64,000 nucleotides of DNA from a virus. A program made the translations under genes and the position numbers. This document shows, in pieces, positions 23,322-32,559 of this stretch; the first letter of the stretch is position 1, and every line of letters begins with the position of its first letter. The stretch is taken from positions 19,084-83,083 of IMG/VR virus record IMGVR_UViG_3300025030_000074; one strand, 5' to 3'. A model generated the notes under the pieces. It was not told the origin of the DNA and searched no databases. It saw only the letters and a list, made by a program, of their open reading frames with translations.

Positions 23322-24176
23322 ATGACAAAAGCAAAAAAGTTTACAAATTTTCGTCCTATTGTGAAGTCAAGACATCCTTCTCATAGGGAATTGAGAAAAC
23401 AGGTATTTGATTTACTACCTTTTAGATCAGTAGTAAGATTAGGATCTTCAACTAAGATGAAAGATGACGTCACCTCTGGAGGAAATAGGGTAGAATGTAA
23501 TACAATAAACGCAATAGAGACAAGTTCTGATAAGCTTCTTATGAAGGAAACATTTGCAAGCCATCAAATTCTAACTCCTGAATGGTTTCAGGTTGAAGAT
23601 TTACGTACTACAGGAGGAGGACTTTTGGAAGAGAAAATTAATGATCTTCCTTATCCTATAATAGCCAAAAGAATTTATGGATCTAGAGGACGAGGACTTA
23701 AAAAGATAGAAACTAAAGAAGAAATGAAAAAGTTTCTTGAAAAAGATAATATTGATGATTACTACTTTGAAAAATATTATACCTATGCAAGAGAATATCG
23801 TTTGCATGTTACTCAAGATGGATATTTCTATGCTTGTAGGAAAATGTTAAAAGAAGAAACTCCGGAAGATAAAAGATTTTACAGGAATGATTCTAATTGT
23901 GTATGGTTTTTAGAATCAAATTCTGGCTTTGACAAGCCAGTTAACTGGGATAAAATAGTAAAAACATCCGTAGAGGCATTAAAAGCCGTAGAATTAGACA
24001 TAGGAGCAATAGATGTTCTGGTTCAAAGTGCTGTAAACTCATCCGGAGACGATAGAATAGATCCCAAATTCCTAATTCTTGAATGTAATTCGGCTCCTAG
24101 CTTTGGAGAAGTAACTCTTGAAAAATATATTAAGGAAATTCCAAAAGTTTTGAGAAAAAAATTCGAAACAGTTTAA
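23322..24176 (+). CDS. ATP-grasp ligase, phage type
   Basis: 284 residues. YPIIAKRIYGSRGRGLKKI (about 110-128) is the ATP-grasp nucleotide-binding loop with its Lys and Gly-rich turn; YYFEKYY is the adenine-contact region; DIGAIDVLV and ILECNSAPSFGEVT contain the Mg-binding Asp and Glu-x-Asn. The family joins an acyl-phosphate to an amine, often adding amino acids to peptides or proteins. It begins the run ATP-grasp, GATase II, amidoligase, GATase II. Confidence 0.88.
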   Translation: MTKAKKFTNFRPIVKSRHPSHRELRKQVFDLLPFRSVVRLGSSTKMKDDVTSGGNRVECNTINAIETSSDKLLMKETFASHQILTPEWFQVEDLRTTGGGLLEEKINDLPYPIIAKRIYGSRGRGLKKIETKEEMKKFLEKDNIDDYYFEKYYTYAREYRLHVTQDGYFYACRKMLKEETPEDKRFYRNDSNCVWFLESNSGFDKPVNWDKIVKTSVEALKAVELDIGAIDVLVQSAVNSSGDDRIDPKFLILECNSAPSFGEVTLEKYIKEIPKVLRKKFETV

Positions 24177-24182
24177 GGATAT

Positions 24183-25394
24183 ATGTGCGGATTAATAGGA
24201 TTTTCAGGAAAAGAAAATTTTAATACTGAAAAAATAGGAATGCTCCTCTTATATAATGATATAAGAGGAGGCCATTCCACAGGAATATGGACTAATGAAA
24301 AAGATAATATAGTTGTAAATACAGGAACCGCAGCAGAAGATTTTTTACCCGACTTTAAGATAAATCCTGCAACCATGTTTATAGGGCATACCAGATTTGC
24401 TACTATGGGAGCAAGGTCTAAGGAAAATGCTCATCCATTTAGATATGGAAACGTAATAGGAGCCCATAATGGTACCATTAATAATTGTAGATTAATATGT
24501 ACCAAATATGATGTAAACTATATAGATGATGTAGATGTAGACAGCCAATCTCTATTTATGCTTTTAGATAAGTTGCAAAATGAAGAGATACTGGAAAAAT
24601 ATAAGGGAGCTGCGGCTATCTTATTTACAAGAAGCGATGGAAGCTTATATGCATATAGAGATTCTGAAAGACCTTTATTTAGAGGAGAAACTGATGAAGG
24701 AATATATCTGTCTTCTATAGAATCAAGTCTAAAAACAATAGGATGCATTAGAATAAAGTCTCTCGCTGAAAATTTTTTATATAAAATTGTAGATGGTAAA
24801 ATCATAGATACAAAAAAGATAAACAGAAAGAATATTTTAGAAGAGGAAAAAATACAAGAAGATAATAACTCTTACAATGGATATCCAAATAACTCTTACA
24901 ATGGATATCCAAATACTAATACACACAATACTGGGTATTCAAATACTGATACCATAAAACATCATCAAAACTGTTTATGTCAACCCTGCATAACTAAAAG
25001 AATGGAAGAAGGCCCATCTAGGATAATAGAAAGACCTGGGTTTTTTGGTGTTAAAAATTCTATAGAGCCTTCAAAACTTTTAGGAATGAATGGACGGCCT
25101 ATAAACGAAAATGAAAACGATATAGAAACTCCTTTTCTTGATGATTACATAGAAGATAAAAAAGTAAAAAAGGACCCTACTGTATTAAGAGCAGAAGATT
25201 TTAAGGAAATAGAAGCTCAATATTGGAGTATCCTTGAAAACGTAAGGGAAGGATTAAAGGATATAAAAGAGGGAATACCTTATCTCAATGAATTTAATTT
25301 AGAAGATGATAAAAAAGAATTGCTTATGAAAGTAGAGGAAAGCATTGATTTAGTAGAAGAGGATATTTTTGAGATGTTTAAGCTAAATGAATAA
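24183..25394 (+). CDS. class II glutamine amidotransferase-like protein
   Basis: 403 residues. Met is removed to expose Cys2 (MCGLIGF), the Ntn nucleophile; GHTRFAT (about 62-68) and GAHNGTI (about 93-99) bind glutamine. The first 215 residues resemble the glutaminase half of GlmS/PurF. The rest is not a synthase domain: it is a linker with a 24-bp tandem repeat (NSYNGYPN twice, bases about 24864-24911), a CLCQPC motif and an acidic helical tail. So the ammonia it frees must be used by another protein, most likely the neighbouring ATP-grasp or amidoligase. Overlaps the amidoligase gene by 8 bases. Confidence 0.9.
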   Translation: MCGLIGFSGKENFNTEKIGMLLLYNDIRGGHSTGIWTNEKDNIVVNTGTAAEDFLPDFKINPATMFIGHTRFATMGARSKENAHPFRYGNVIGAHNGTINNCRLICTKYDVNYIDDVDVDSQSLFMLLDKLQNEEILEKYKGAAAILFTRSDGSLYAYRDSERPLFRGETDEGIYLSSIESSLKTIGCIRIKSLAENFLYKIVDGKIIDTKKINRKNILEEEKIQEDNNSYNGYPNNSYNGYPNTNTHNTGYSNTDTIKHHQNCLCQPCITKRMEEGPSRIIERPGFFGVKNSIEPSKLLGMNGRPINENENDIETPFLDDYIEDKKVKKDPTVLRAEDFKEIEAQYWSILENVREGLKDIKEGIPYLNEFNLEDDKKELLMKVEESIDLVEEDIFEMFKLNE

Positions 25395-27117
25395 AGAGAA
25401 AAAAGAAATAAAGTTTGAAATTGGTGATATAGTAACTTGTAGCAAGGAATCAGATTTAGTATTCGGAGTTACCAATTCAAACATGTCAAAAGGCAAGATA
25501 AAAAGTATTGAGGATGATAAAACTGTTACTATAGAAGTTTTAGAACATAGATGTCCCATATTTATTGGAAGAATAGAAGACGAAGTACCTTTAAAGTATC
25601 TTATTTTAATAGAAAGAAAGCCAAAAGTAAAAAGAGCTCCTAATGGATATGTCACTCTATACAACGGAGAAATATGCAAAAAGGAAAAGGCCTCTTCTCT
25701 AGATGGAAAATACTATATTAAGGATGTTTCTATGTTTTGCATAGAGAGTAAATGGTATGGGGTAGATAACCCTTCTATTGCTCTCGATAGGCGTAATAAT
25801 ACCTATACTTTAAAAGGATATCTTCAATTAGGAATAGTGGGAATAACCAAAGAAGGAATGCCTGAAAAAGGATATTTTAGTAGGTTAGAAAGTTGTCCTG
25901 AAGCGAGATTATATGAAGGAGGTGGCTATAATCAATATTCTATATTAAGTATGGAAGTGGCAGAACAAAATAAGTTCTGGGAATGTCTAAATTCCGGTTA
26001 CTTTTATGCAAAAGATAGAATAAGCGAATACTCTGATCTTCATAAAGCTCAACATATAGATTTTAATCATACTATTTATCCTAATGAAATTGAATCAAAA
26101 GTCGATAATTTTCAGTATGGAATCCTATCTCCTTCTTACGTAATAACGGAAGGAAAGAGATATTCCTATGGAATCGAAATAGAGACCAGTGCTGGAAGAC
26201 TTCCTGCACATGCTTACTATAAGAAGTTGAATTTAAAATGTGTGCATGATGGAAGCATAACGGGAGGAGAATGGGTCACTGGTATCTTAACAGGAGATTC
26301 AGGATTTTTACATCTTAATAAAATATGTTGCGAGTTGTCAAAGAGATGTTCAGTAGATGCCAAGTGCGGGTTACATATCCATGTAGGAGGAGCATTATTC
26401 AACAAAGAATTTACTGTTTACTCTTACTTATTAGGAAGAAAGTTAGAAAAAGATTTCTTTTCTATAGTACCCCTATCCAGAAAAGAAAACAGATTTTGCA
26501 GAATTTTGCCTTTTTTAGAAGGACTTTCTGATAATAAAACCTATTTGCATTCGGAAAGTATCGTAAGATATCATGAGAGAATAGAGGAAGACTATTCTAA
26601 AATATATTCCTATTTAAGTGGTGGAAGTCCGGCTTCCTTTAATATGAATAAGAAAAAAAGTAATCCAAATGGAAGATATACTTCTTCTAGATATCATTGG
26701 TTAAATCTGGTTACATGCAACTTCTGTACAAGGCACGAAATTCCCATTGATGTAAATAATATAGACTCCTCTTCAAATATATATACAGTAGAATTAAGAC
26801 TTCCTAACGCAACTTTGAGTTATGGGAAGATAAAGTCGTGGATACTAATATTTATGGCCTTTGTGTGGTTTGTTGAAAATAGAAAAAGAGATATTCTGGA
26901 AAACAAAGACATAAACCTGGAATATGTAATAGGAGAAGCTTTTCCCAAAAATGGAAAATTTCTTGTGGAATTTATAAAACTAAGAAAAAAACTATTTAGT
27001 GATGAAGAAAATAATGGTATTAATAATGAAGCTTTTGAATATAGGAAGGAAAATAATGCAAGTTACCCAGAAAAAGTGAGCCAAATAATAGAAAACAATA
27101 AGAAAGCATGTGTTTGA
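25387..27117 (+). CDS. amidoligase with N-terminal SH3-like barrel
   Basis: 576 residues. Residues 7-75 form a small-barrel segment (KFEIGDIVTCSK ... GKIKSI). An unknown middle follows, and the amidoligase domain starts near 258: YGIEIE (261-266), HDGS (287-290), GLHIHVG (328-334) and a late ELRLPNAT block. These Glu, Asp and His residues are the ATP/metal site of the Amidoligase_2 family, related to gamma-glutamylcysteine and COOH-NH2 ligases. Overlaps both neighbours, which are both class II amidotransferases, so the three are made together. Confidence 0.85.
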   Translation: MNKEKKEIKFEIGDIVTCSKESDLVFGVTNSNMSKGKIKSIEDDKTVTIEVLEHRCPIFIGRIEDEVPLKYLILIERKPKVKRAPNGYVTLYNGEICKKEKASSLDGKYYIKDVSMFCIESKWYGVDNPSIALDRRNNTYTLKGYLQLGIVGITKEGMPEKGYFSRLESCPEARLYEGGGYNQYSILSMEVAEQNKFWECLNSGYFYAKDRISEYSDLHKAQHIDFNHTIYPNEIESKVDNFQYGILSPSYVITEGKRYSYGIEIETSAGRLPAHAYYKKLNLKCVHDGSITGGEWVTGILTGDSGFLHLNKICCELSKRCSVDAKCGLHIHVGGALFNKEFTVYSYLLGRKLEKDFFSIVPLSRKENRFCRILPFLEGLSDNKTYLHSESIVRYHERIEEDYSKIYSYLSGGSPASFNMNKKKSNPNGRYTSSRYHWLNLVTCNFCTRHEIPIDVNNIDSSSNIYTVELRLPNATLSYGKIKSWILIFMAFVWFVENRKRDILENKDINLEYVIGEAFPKNGKFLVEFIKLRKKLFSDEENNGINNEAFEYRKENNASYPEKVSQIIENNKKACV

Positions 27118-27809
27118 TAATTGCAAAAGAATCCGGCAAGGAGCTTAATGAATCTTTGTTTCCGATTATTGAAAGTGCTTCCAAAATGAATCCTGATGGA
27201 TTGGGATACATGTTAAAAAGGAAAAACGAAGCGAGAATATTTATAAGAAAAGGATTACTTAAGGATATAGATGTTATTGAAGAACTTAAAATTTCTGATA
27301 TACTTCCTGATGATGAATTAGTCATTCATTTAAGGCAGGCAACTTCTGGATTAGAGGATGAAAATAATTGCCATCCATTTGTAGTAGCCAATGAAGAGAA
27401 AGACATCTTACAAAATAATTCTTTTGTAACGCTTCCTTGTCTTTCACATAATGGGATATTTAATGATTTTTCTTATCTAGAAGATGCATTTTCTGATACG
27501 TATTACTTTATAAAGGAATACCTATCTCCAAGAGAAGTTTTATATAATGAAGAAAAATTAAGGTATCTAACAAAACATCTTAGCTGGAACAAACTAGCTA
27601 TATTATTTCCTCAAAAGGATAAAAAGATGTTACTATTAGGAAACTTCTTTGAAGAAGGAAACTATAAGGTATCTAATAGAGGATACAGTTATACATCACC
27701 TTACTACAAAGAACAGATAAACTTTTATGATGAAAAAGAAACCAGAATACTTCCAAAAAGGACTATAGAAGAAGTATATGGAGAAGATTGGCCTTACTAC
27801 TGTTATTAA
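27108..27809 (+). CDS. second class II glutamine amidotransferase-like protein
   Basis: 233 residues. MCLIIAK exposes Cys2; NPDGLGYM is the usual start of the fold; HLRQATSG and CHPF replace HTRFAT and xHPF; LSHNGIF replaces AHNGTI. All glutaminase landmarks are thus present in a diverged form, without a synthase domain. Compared with the 24183 protein it lacks the repeat linker. It may release ammonia for the amidoligase, or act as a gamma-glutamyl hydrolase. Confidence 0.8.
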   Translation: MCLIIAKESGKELNESLFPIIESASKMNPDGLGYMLKRKNEARIFIRKGLLKDIDVIEELKISDILPDDELVIHLRQATSGLEDENNCHPFVVANEEKDILQNNSFVTLPCLSHNGIFNDFSYLEDAFSDTYYFIKEYLSPREVLYNEEKLRYLTKHLSWNKLAILFPQKDKKMLLLGNFFEEGNYKVSNRGYSYTSPYYKEQINFYDEKETRILPKRTIEEVYGEDWPYYCY

Positions 27810-27845
27810 TCTTAAAATTTTAATAAACTCTCAAAATTTAACGAT

Positions 27846-29111
27846 ATGAATATAAACCCATTGGACAACAAGACAAAAGAACAGGATATTGTATTATCCA
27901 AATGGGTAGATACCGGCTGTAAAGGTACCTATTTAGGAGTAACTGCTATTGGAAAATGTAGGTTGGGAGTTATGGCTGCCGGAAACGATATAAAAGCAAG
28001 CGATAACTATTGCTTAAATAGGAGATGGCTAATAACAACTCCCACTGAAAATTTAAGGGATAACGAATGGGAGAATGAGTTTAAAAAGTGGGGTTATGAA
28101 GAAGAGAAAACTAATTGGGTCAATATAGAATGTATTCAAAGTGCTTGGAAAAGAAAGGGAGAACATTGGAGAGGACTTATAATAGATGAAGTTCATTCCT
28201 CTTTAGGTCCCCAATATAGAAAACTATTAGAAAACAACACTTTTGACCTCATATTATGTCTTACGGCAACTTTAGACGATGAAGAGAAAATAGAGTTTTT
28301 ATCAAAATATGCTCCAATATTCTATAGCACCAGTATAGAAAGAGCAAGAAATCTTGATATAGTATCTGATTTTAAGCTGTATAACCTTTCTGTTCAACCA
28401 AGTAAAGAGGAAATAGAAGAATATATAAAAGCAGATAATAAATATAATAAGTATATTACTACTTTTGATGATGGAACTCCTGGAGGAGCCTTTAGAATAG
28501 CTAAAATGTGTCTAAATATTAATTTTGCAAAAAATTGGGCATCTAAGATAAAAGGAGATTATTGGATAGTACATCAACATGCTCAACAGGTTTTTGAAGC
28601 AATAAGAGAAAGGAAACATATTTGTTATAATGCAGAAGGAAAACTTGATGCCGTAAAAAAGATTTCTGAGAAATTTCCTAGTCATAAAACTATCATATTT
28701 TCAGAGTCAATAGACTTTGCCGAAAGGGTTAAAAATGGCTTAGGAGACAAATGTGTACTTTTTCATTCTAAAATGCCAAATAAGGCACGAAAGAGCTCTT
28801 TAGACGAATTTTCTTTGCCTAAGGGTAGTATAACTACCATTTCAACCGTAAAGGCCTTAAATGCAGGATTTAATGTTCCTTCTTGTAATTTGGGTATTAT
28901 TACCTCTGGAAGTAGTAAATCCTTAGACCTTTTTCAAAGATTGGGAAGAACTTTAAGATGGGAAGAAGGAAAAAGAGCCATTTTTATCCAATTATATCTT
29001 AACCTAGAATGTAAAGATATTATATCACAAGATAGAAAGTGGACTAAAAGACGAAGTAAAGAAGTAAAAAATGTTGAATGGATTAGTAATATTGAACAAA
29101 TTGTTGAATAA
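27846..29111 (+). CDS. SF2 helicase
   Basis: 421 residues. Motif I is GVTAIGKC (31-38), with Cys where Ser or Thr is usual; motif II is DEVH (114-117); motif III LTATL; IIFSES and QRLGRTLRW (motif VI with arginine fingers) form the second RecA-like domain. It resembles the DEAD/SNF2-type helicases of crAss-like phages. Probably unwinds DNA for replication or recombination. An A-rich leader precedes the start. Confidence 0.9.
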   Translation: MNINPLDNKTKEQDIVLSKWVDTGCKGTYLGVTAIGKCRLGVMAAGNDIKASDNYCLNRRWLITTPTENLRDNEWENEFKKWGYEEEKTNWVNIECIQSAWKRKGEHWRGLIIDEVHSSLGPQYRKLLENNTFDLILCLTATLDDEEKIEFLSKYAPIFYSTSIERARNLDIVSDFKLYNLSVQPSKEEIEEYIKADNKYNKYITTFDDGTPGGAFRIAKMCLNINFAKNWASKIKGDYWIVHQHAQQVFEAIRERKHICYNAEGKLDAVKKISEKFPSHKTIIFSESIDFAERVKNGLGDKCVLFHSKMPNKARKSSLDEFSLPKGSITTISTVKALNAGFNVPSCNLGIITSGSSKSLDLFQRLGRTLRWEEGKRAIFIQLYLNLECKDIISQDRKWTKRRSKEVKNVEWISNIEQIVE

Positions 29112-29112
29112 C

Positions 29113-29424
29113 ATGAATGAATTATTTGAAGAGCTTATAGCGCATTATCCTAAAGTTACACCAAATGGAAGGAAACTTCATGGAAACAGGGCTGCTTGCA
29201 GAGAGAAATATGACAAAATACTCAAAGCAAAACCTTCTATTCATAAGTTTATATTAAGATGTATTGAAGAAGAGCATCTGCAAAGAATGCAGTATTTGAA
29301 CCAAAACTTCTGGAAAATGCTGCAAACATATCTAAATCAAAGAGGTTGGGAACTTTATGAAGATGATGTCAATAAAAAGGATGCTAAAAAGGAAAAAAGT
29401 CTTCCCGGAGAGAAGTTTGCATGA
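29113..29424 (+). CDS. hypothetical helical protein
   Basis: 103 residues from the ATG at 29113, which follows the helicase stop; an upstream in-frame start would lie inside the helicase gene. Basic and helical, with text like GNRAACREKYDKIL that also occurs in small proteins next to phage helicases. Overlaps the DnaB-like gene by four bases, so it could be a helicase loader or accessory factor (inference). Confidence 0.6.
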   Translation: MNELFEELIAHYPKVTPNGRKLHGNRAACREKYDKILKAKPSIHKFILRCIEEEHLQRMQYLNQNFWKMLQTYLNQRGWELYEDDVNKKDAKKEKSLPGEKFA

Positions 29425-30317
29425 AATATCAACCTATAGCAGAGGTAGTAAATGAATCTCTTTCCTACATAGAGGACAGAAGTTCAAGAAAGATTGTTCC
29501 TCTAAAGACAAGGTGGAAAAAGTTTAATGACTTAATTGATGGAGGTATGGAATGGGGAAATCTATATACTTTGGCAGGAATATCTGGATCCGGCAAGTCT
29601 GCTTTTGCTAACTTGCTGGAGACAGACTTATTTGACTTAAATCCAAAGGAAAAATTTAAGGTATTATCCTTTAACTTTGAAATGGCTGCATATAGACAAA
29701 TACTTAGAAAATTTTCAAACAAGGTAAAAAGAACTGTAGGAGAATTGAAGAGTTCTAATTATACTATTTCAAAAGAGGAAATGGATACGCTGTATCATAT
29801 AGGAAAGGAAATTTCTCTTTATGACATTAGCTATATAGATGTGCCAGAAAAAGTAGGACAGGTAAAGAGTTCAATATTAGATTTCCAAAAAGATAATCCT
29901 AGTCATAGAATATTTATTATACTAGATCATTCTAGGTTAGCAAGAAAAAATAATTCTCAAACGGAACAAGGAATGTTGGATGAAATGTGTAATATGTTTA
30001 CCGAGATAAAAAAAAGGCTAGGATGCTCTATTCTATTGCTATCACAGTTGAATAGAGAGATAGAATCAAGAAGTTCTACTCCTTCTATGCACTACCCGGT
30101 TCGTTCTGACCTGTTTGGCTCGGACAGTCTCTACCAACATTCCGACTATGTTTTTGTAATTCATCGCCCAGATGCAATCGGAATCAGATATTACGGACCA
30201 GATAGGATTGATGCTATAGATAGAATCTTTTTGCATACTTTAAAAAACAGGGATGGAGATACTAAAATAATAACAATGACAAATGGATTGAAATATAATT
30301 TAATTGAAGAAGAATAA
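29421..30317 (+). CDS. DnaB-like replicative helicase (RecA-type ATPase)
   Basis: 298 residues. Walker A GISGSGKS (53-60), the Walker B strand IFIILDHSRL with Asp, and the LLLSQLNREIE segment typical of DnaB helicases. It has only the C-terminal ATPase domain, without the N-terminal primase-binding domain of bacterial DnaB. Coupled to the preceding small gene. Confidence 0.9.
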   Translation: MKYQPIAEVVNESLSYIEDRSSRKIVPLKTRWKKFNDLIDGGMEWGNLYTLAGISGSGKSAFANLLETDLFDLNPKEKFKVLSFNFEMAAYRQILRKFSNKVKRTVGELKSSNYTISKEEMDTLYHIGKEISLYDISYIDVPEKVGQVKSSILDFQKDNPSHRIFIILDHSRLARKNNSQTEQGMLDEMCNMFTEIKKRLGCSILLLSQLNREIESRSSTPSMHYPVRSDLFGSDSLYQHSDYVFVIHRPDAIGIRYYGPDRIDAIDRIFLHTLKNRDGDTKIITMTNGLKYNLIEEE

Positions 30318-30331
30318 GAAGAAAATAACAA

Positions 30332-31003
30332 ATGGCAACTTTAGTGATGGTCGTAGGTTCAAGTGGAACAGGTAAGACAACCTCTGCAAGAACTCTAGAT
30401 CCAAAAAAAACCTTTTTCATAAACTGTGACCAAAAAGATCTTCCTTTCAAAGGATGGATAAGTAGTTACTCAAAAGAAAAAGGAAACTATGCCTCAACTT
30501 CCAATACGGAAGAGATAAAGGATGTACTCAGAGACATAGTTAAAAATAAAAAGGGTACAGAAACAATAGTCATAGATACTCTTAATAGAATTATGACCGA
30601 TAAAGTCATGAAAGAAAGAGGTATAACAGGTTTTCAAAAGTGGACTGATTTATCGGGATGTATATATGACTTAATTTCAATAGTAAACAAACAACTACCA
30701 GAATACCTTACGGTATTTGCTCTTTTTCATGAGGAGGCATATTACAGTGATGATGGAATAAAGATAAGAAGAATTGCAACCGAAGGAAAACAGCTTAGTA
30801 GAATGTCTATAGAATCAATGGGTTCTATAGTTTTGTTTACAACAGTGAAACATTCTGGAAAAGGAGAACCTAATAAATATAATCTTCAAACCCAAACAGA
30901 TGGACAATCTACTGCTAAAAGTCCTATGGGGATGTTTGACAACTTCGAAATACCAAATGATTTTCAGGAGGTATTAGAGAAAATAGAGCAGTTTAAAAAA
31001 TAA
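30332..31003 (+). CDS. Sak4-like recombination ATPase
   Basis: 223 residues. Walker A GSSGTGKT (9-16), Walker B IVIDTLNR, and the short RecA-like core match phage AAA_24/Sak4 proteins that help single-strand annealing. The SSB-like gene follows six bases later and a RecB-like nuclease lies downstream, a common recombination set. Confidence 0.85.
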   Translation: MATLVMVVGSSGTGKTTSARTLDPKKTFFINCDQKDLPFKGWISSYSKEKGNYASTSNTEEIKDVLRDIVKNKKGTETIVIDTLNRIMTDKVMKERGITGFQKWTDLSGCIYDLISIVNKQLPEYLTVFALFHEEAYYSDDGIKIRRIATEGKQLSRMSIESMGSIVLFTTVKHSGKGEPNKYNLQTQTDGQSTAKSPMGMFDNFEIPNDFQEVLEKIEQFKK

Positions 31004-31008
31004 AATTA

Positions 31009-31542
31009 ATGAGTTTAAAAATAAATTTTAAAGGTGTAGAAAACACCACAAAGGGAACTAGGCTTCCTTTTGGAATTAATGAAGTTACTATAACAGGGAT
31101 AGAATTTAGCAAAGAAGACTGGGAAGGAACTCCTTACGTAGCAGTAACTTTTGTAAATGATGAAGGAGAATTAACAGAAAAATTCTATTTATCAACAGCA
31201 GCACTTCCCCGATTAAAACATTTGCTAGTAGCATTAGAAGCAGATGAAAGTATAATATCGGGAGAAGTTACAGAAAAACAATTAGAGACAATAACGACTG
31301 GAAAGAAAGTAAGAATAAAAGTCACTGGAAGAGAGTATAAGAATTCAGAAGGATTGGTAAAAGTGGCAAGGCAACTTGATTTTAGTGGATTTGCAGAACC
31401 AGTCACAGTTTCCAAAGAAGATTCTAAATTAAGGTTTAGCAAGGATAGGTTTATAAAAACCTTAACCGGGTACTACAGAGGGGAGGTGGCTGAAGCCAAT
31501 CATACTCCAACTACTGTAGAGGCTGATACCGCACCTTGGTAA
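31009..31542 (+). CDS. single-stranded DNA-binding-like protein
   Basis: 177 residues. Beta-rich core (NEVTITGIEFSKEDWEGTPYVAVTF in pieces, TGKKVRIKVTGREY) like the DUF669/OB-type SSB proteins of phages, then a tail ending EADTAPW, acidic with a terminal aromatic residue as in bacterial SSB tails that bind partner proteins. It sits between Sak4 and a terminator. Confidence 0.7.
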   Translation: MSLKINFKGVENTTKGTRLPFGINEVTITGIEFSKEDWEGTPYVAVTFVNDEGELTEKFYLSTAALPRLKHLLVALEADESIISGEVTEKQLETITTGKKVRIKVTGREYKNSEGLVKVARQLDFSGFAEPVTVSKEDSKLRFSKDRFIKTLTGYYRGEVAEANHTPTTVEADTAPW

Positions 31543-31597
31543 GTTTTTTCATGTTTTTTAGTTTTGGTTTGTTAGTGGTTAGTTAATTCTATAAATA

Positions 31598-31626
31598 GGA
31601 GAGAAGAAAAACTTCTCTCCTTTTAT
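31598..31626 (+). terminator. Rho-independent terminator
   Basis: Perfect 9-bp stem GGAGAGAAG (31598-31606) and CTTCTCTCC (31612-31620) with loop AAAAA, followed by TTTTATATT. It closes the transcript after the SSB-like gene. Confidence 0.92.
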
Positions 31627-31641
31627 ATTAAAACGTATAAA

Positions 31642-32169
31642 ATGAAAGAAATATTATTAAAAGAAGGAGATGTAATAAAGCTAGAAAATGGAATGACAAT
31701 TTATACGAAGATTCCTGAAATGTTTGTTTATGCAAACAGAAAAACAAGTAAGAAACTTACTGAAAGTGATGTTATCATAGGAAAAACATATTCAAACAAA
31801 ACAAATATCATTGATAACGTAAGCAATGTTATAGAAGCCATAACAGAAAGTTTTAACAGTGAAGGCTTTAACTTAAGTAGAAAAGATGCTAGGAAATTTG
31901 TTTTAAACAAGATAAAGACTGTTGGAAAAAAGAAATTTACTGTTGATGAAGGGAAATTCGTTGTTACTAAAACTTTATATGAAGGGGGTGGAACAGGAAT
32001 GGGACCTCATGATATTTATCCTGATGGACATAGAATTTATTGTAAAAAGTTAAAGAATGATAAATTTGATGAAGATGGAACAGAAGTAAACTTTTACCAA
32101 AATGGTTGTTTCACCGCAGTAATATCCAATATTAAAGTAATTAGAACTATGAAAATGAAATTTGTTTAA
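31642..32169 (+). CDS. hypothetical phage protein with GGGTGMGPHDIYPDG motif
   Basis: 175 residues. The motif near residue 115-130 is typical of a family of unknown role in phages of Bacteroidota; the first half is helical and basic. First gene after the terminator. Confidence 0.65.
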   Translation: MKEILLKEGDVIKLENGMTIYTKIPEMFVYANRKTSKKLTESDVIIGKTYSNKTNIIDNVSNVIEAITESFNSEGFNLSRKDARKFVLNKIKTVGKKKFTVDEGKFVVTKTLYEGGGTGMGPHDIYPDGHRIYCKKLKNDKFDEDGTEVNFYQNGCFTAVISNIKVIRTMKMKFV

Positions 32170-32181
32170 TTTTAACAAAAA

Positions 32182-32304
32182 ATGACAATAAAAGAAAAGA
32201 GAAAATATGTTTTAGACATAATTGAAACTTGAGACAATGAATGTATTGAAGATGAATACAACGAACTTATAGCTGGTAAATACATTAAAAAGAAGAAAAA
32301 ATGA
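32182..32304 (+). pseudogene. small gene with an in-frame TGA
   Basis: A 40-codon frame (MTIKEKRKYVLDIIET, stop, DNECIEDEYNELIAGKY) interrupted by TGA at 32230-32232; reading through would continue naturally to a stop that overlaps the next start by ATGA. A Trp codon mutated to TGA fits best (IIETW). Other genes end normally at TGA, so general recoding is unlikely. Confidence 0.55.
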
Positions 32305-32558
32305 TTACAATTAAAATCTATACGGAAAAAACTTATTACCTAAACAAAAGTGGTGATAAAGAATATTTAGATGGAGGAGAAGATGATAAAACTTTAATCA
32401 AAGCAGCAATACTTACAGGAAAAGGATTAAACACAGAGGAAGAATATGTTTGTTCTGTTTATGGAGAAACAAAAAAGGAGGCAGAAAAAGCATTTAAAAA
32501 TTATTTAAAAGCAAACTTAAATCACCCACTAATATCACGAACAGAAACATTAAAATGA
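32301..32558 (+). CDS. hypothetical protein
   Basis: 85 residues, alpha/beta with an acidic middle (DGGEDDKT) and a helical C-terminus. No family recognised. Directly before the primase gene. Confidence 0.55.
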   Translation: MITIKIYTEKTYYLNKSGDKEYLDGGEDDKTLIKAAILTGKGLNTEEEYVCSVYGETKKEAEKAFKNYLKANLNHPLISRTETLK

Positions 32559-32559
32559 A

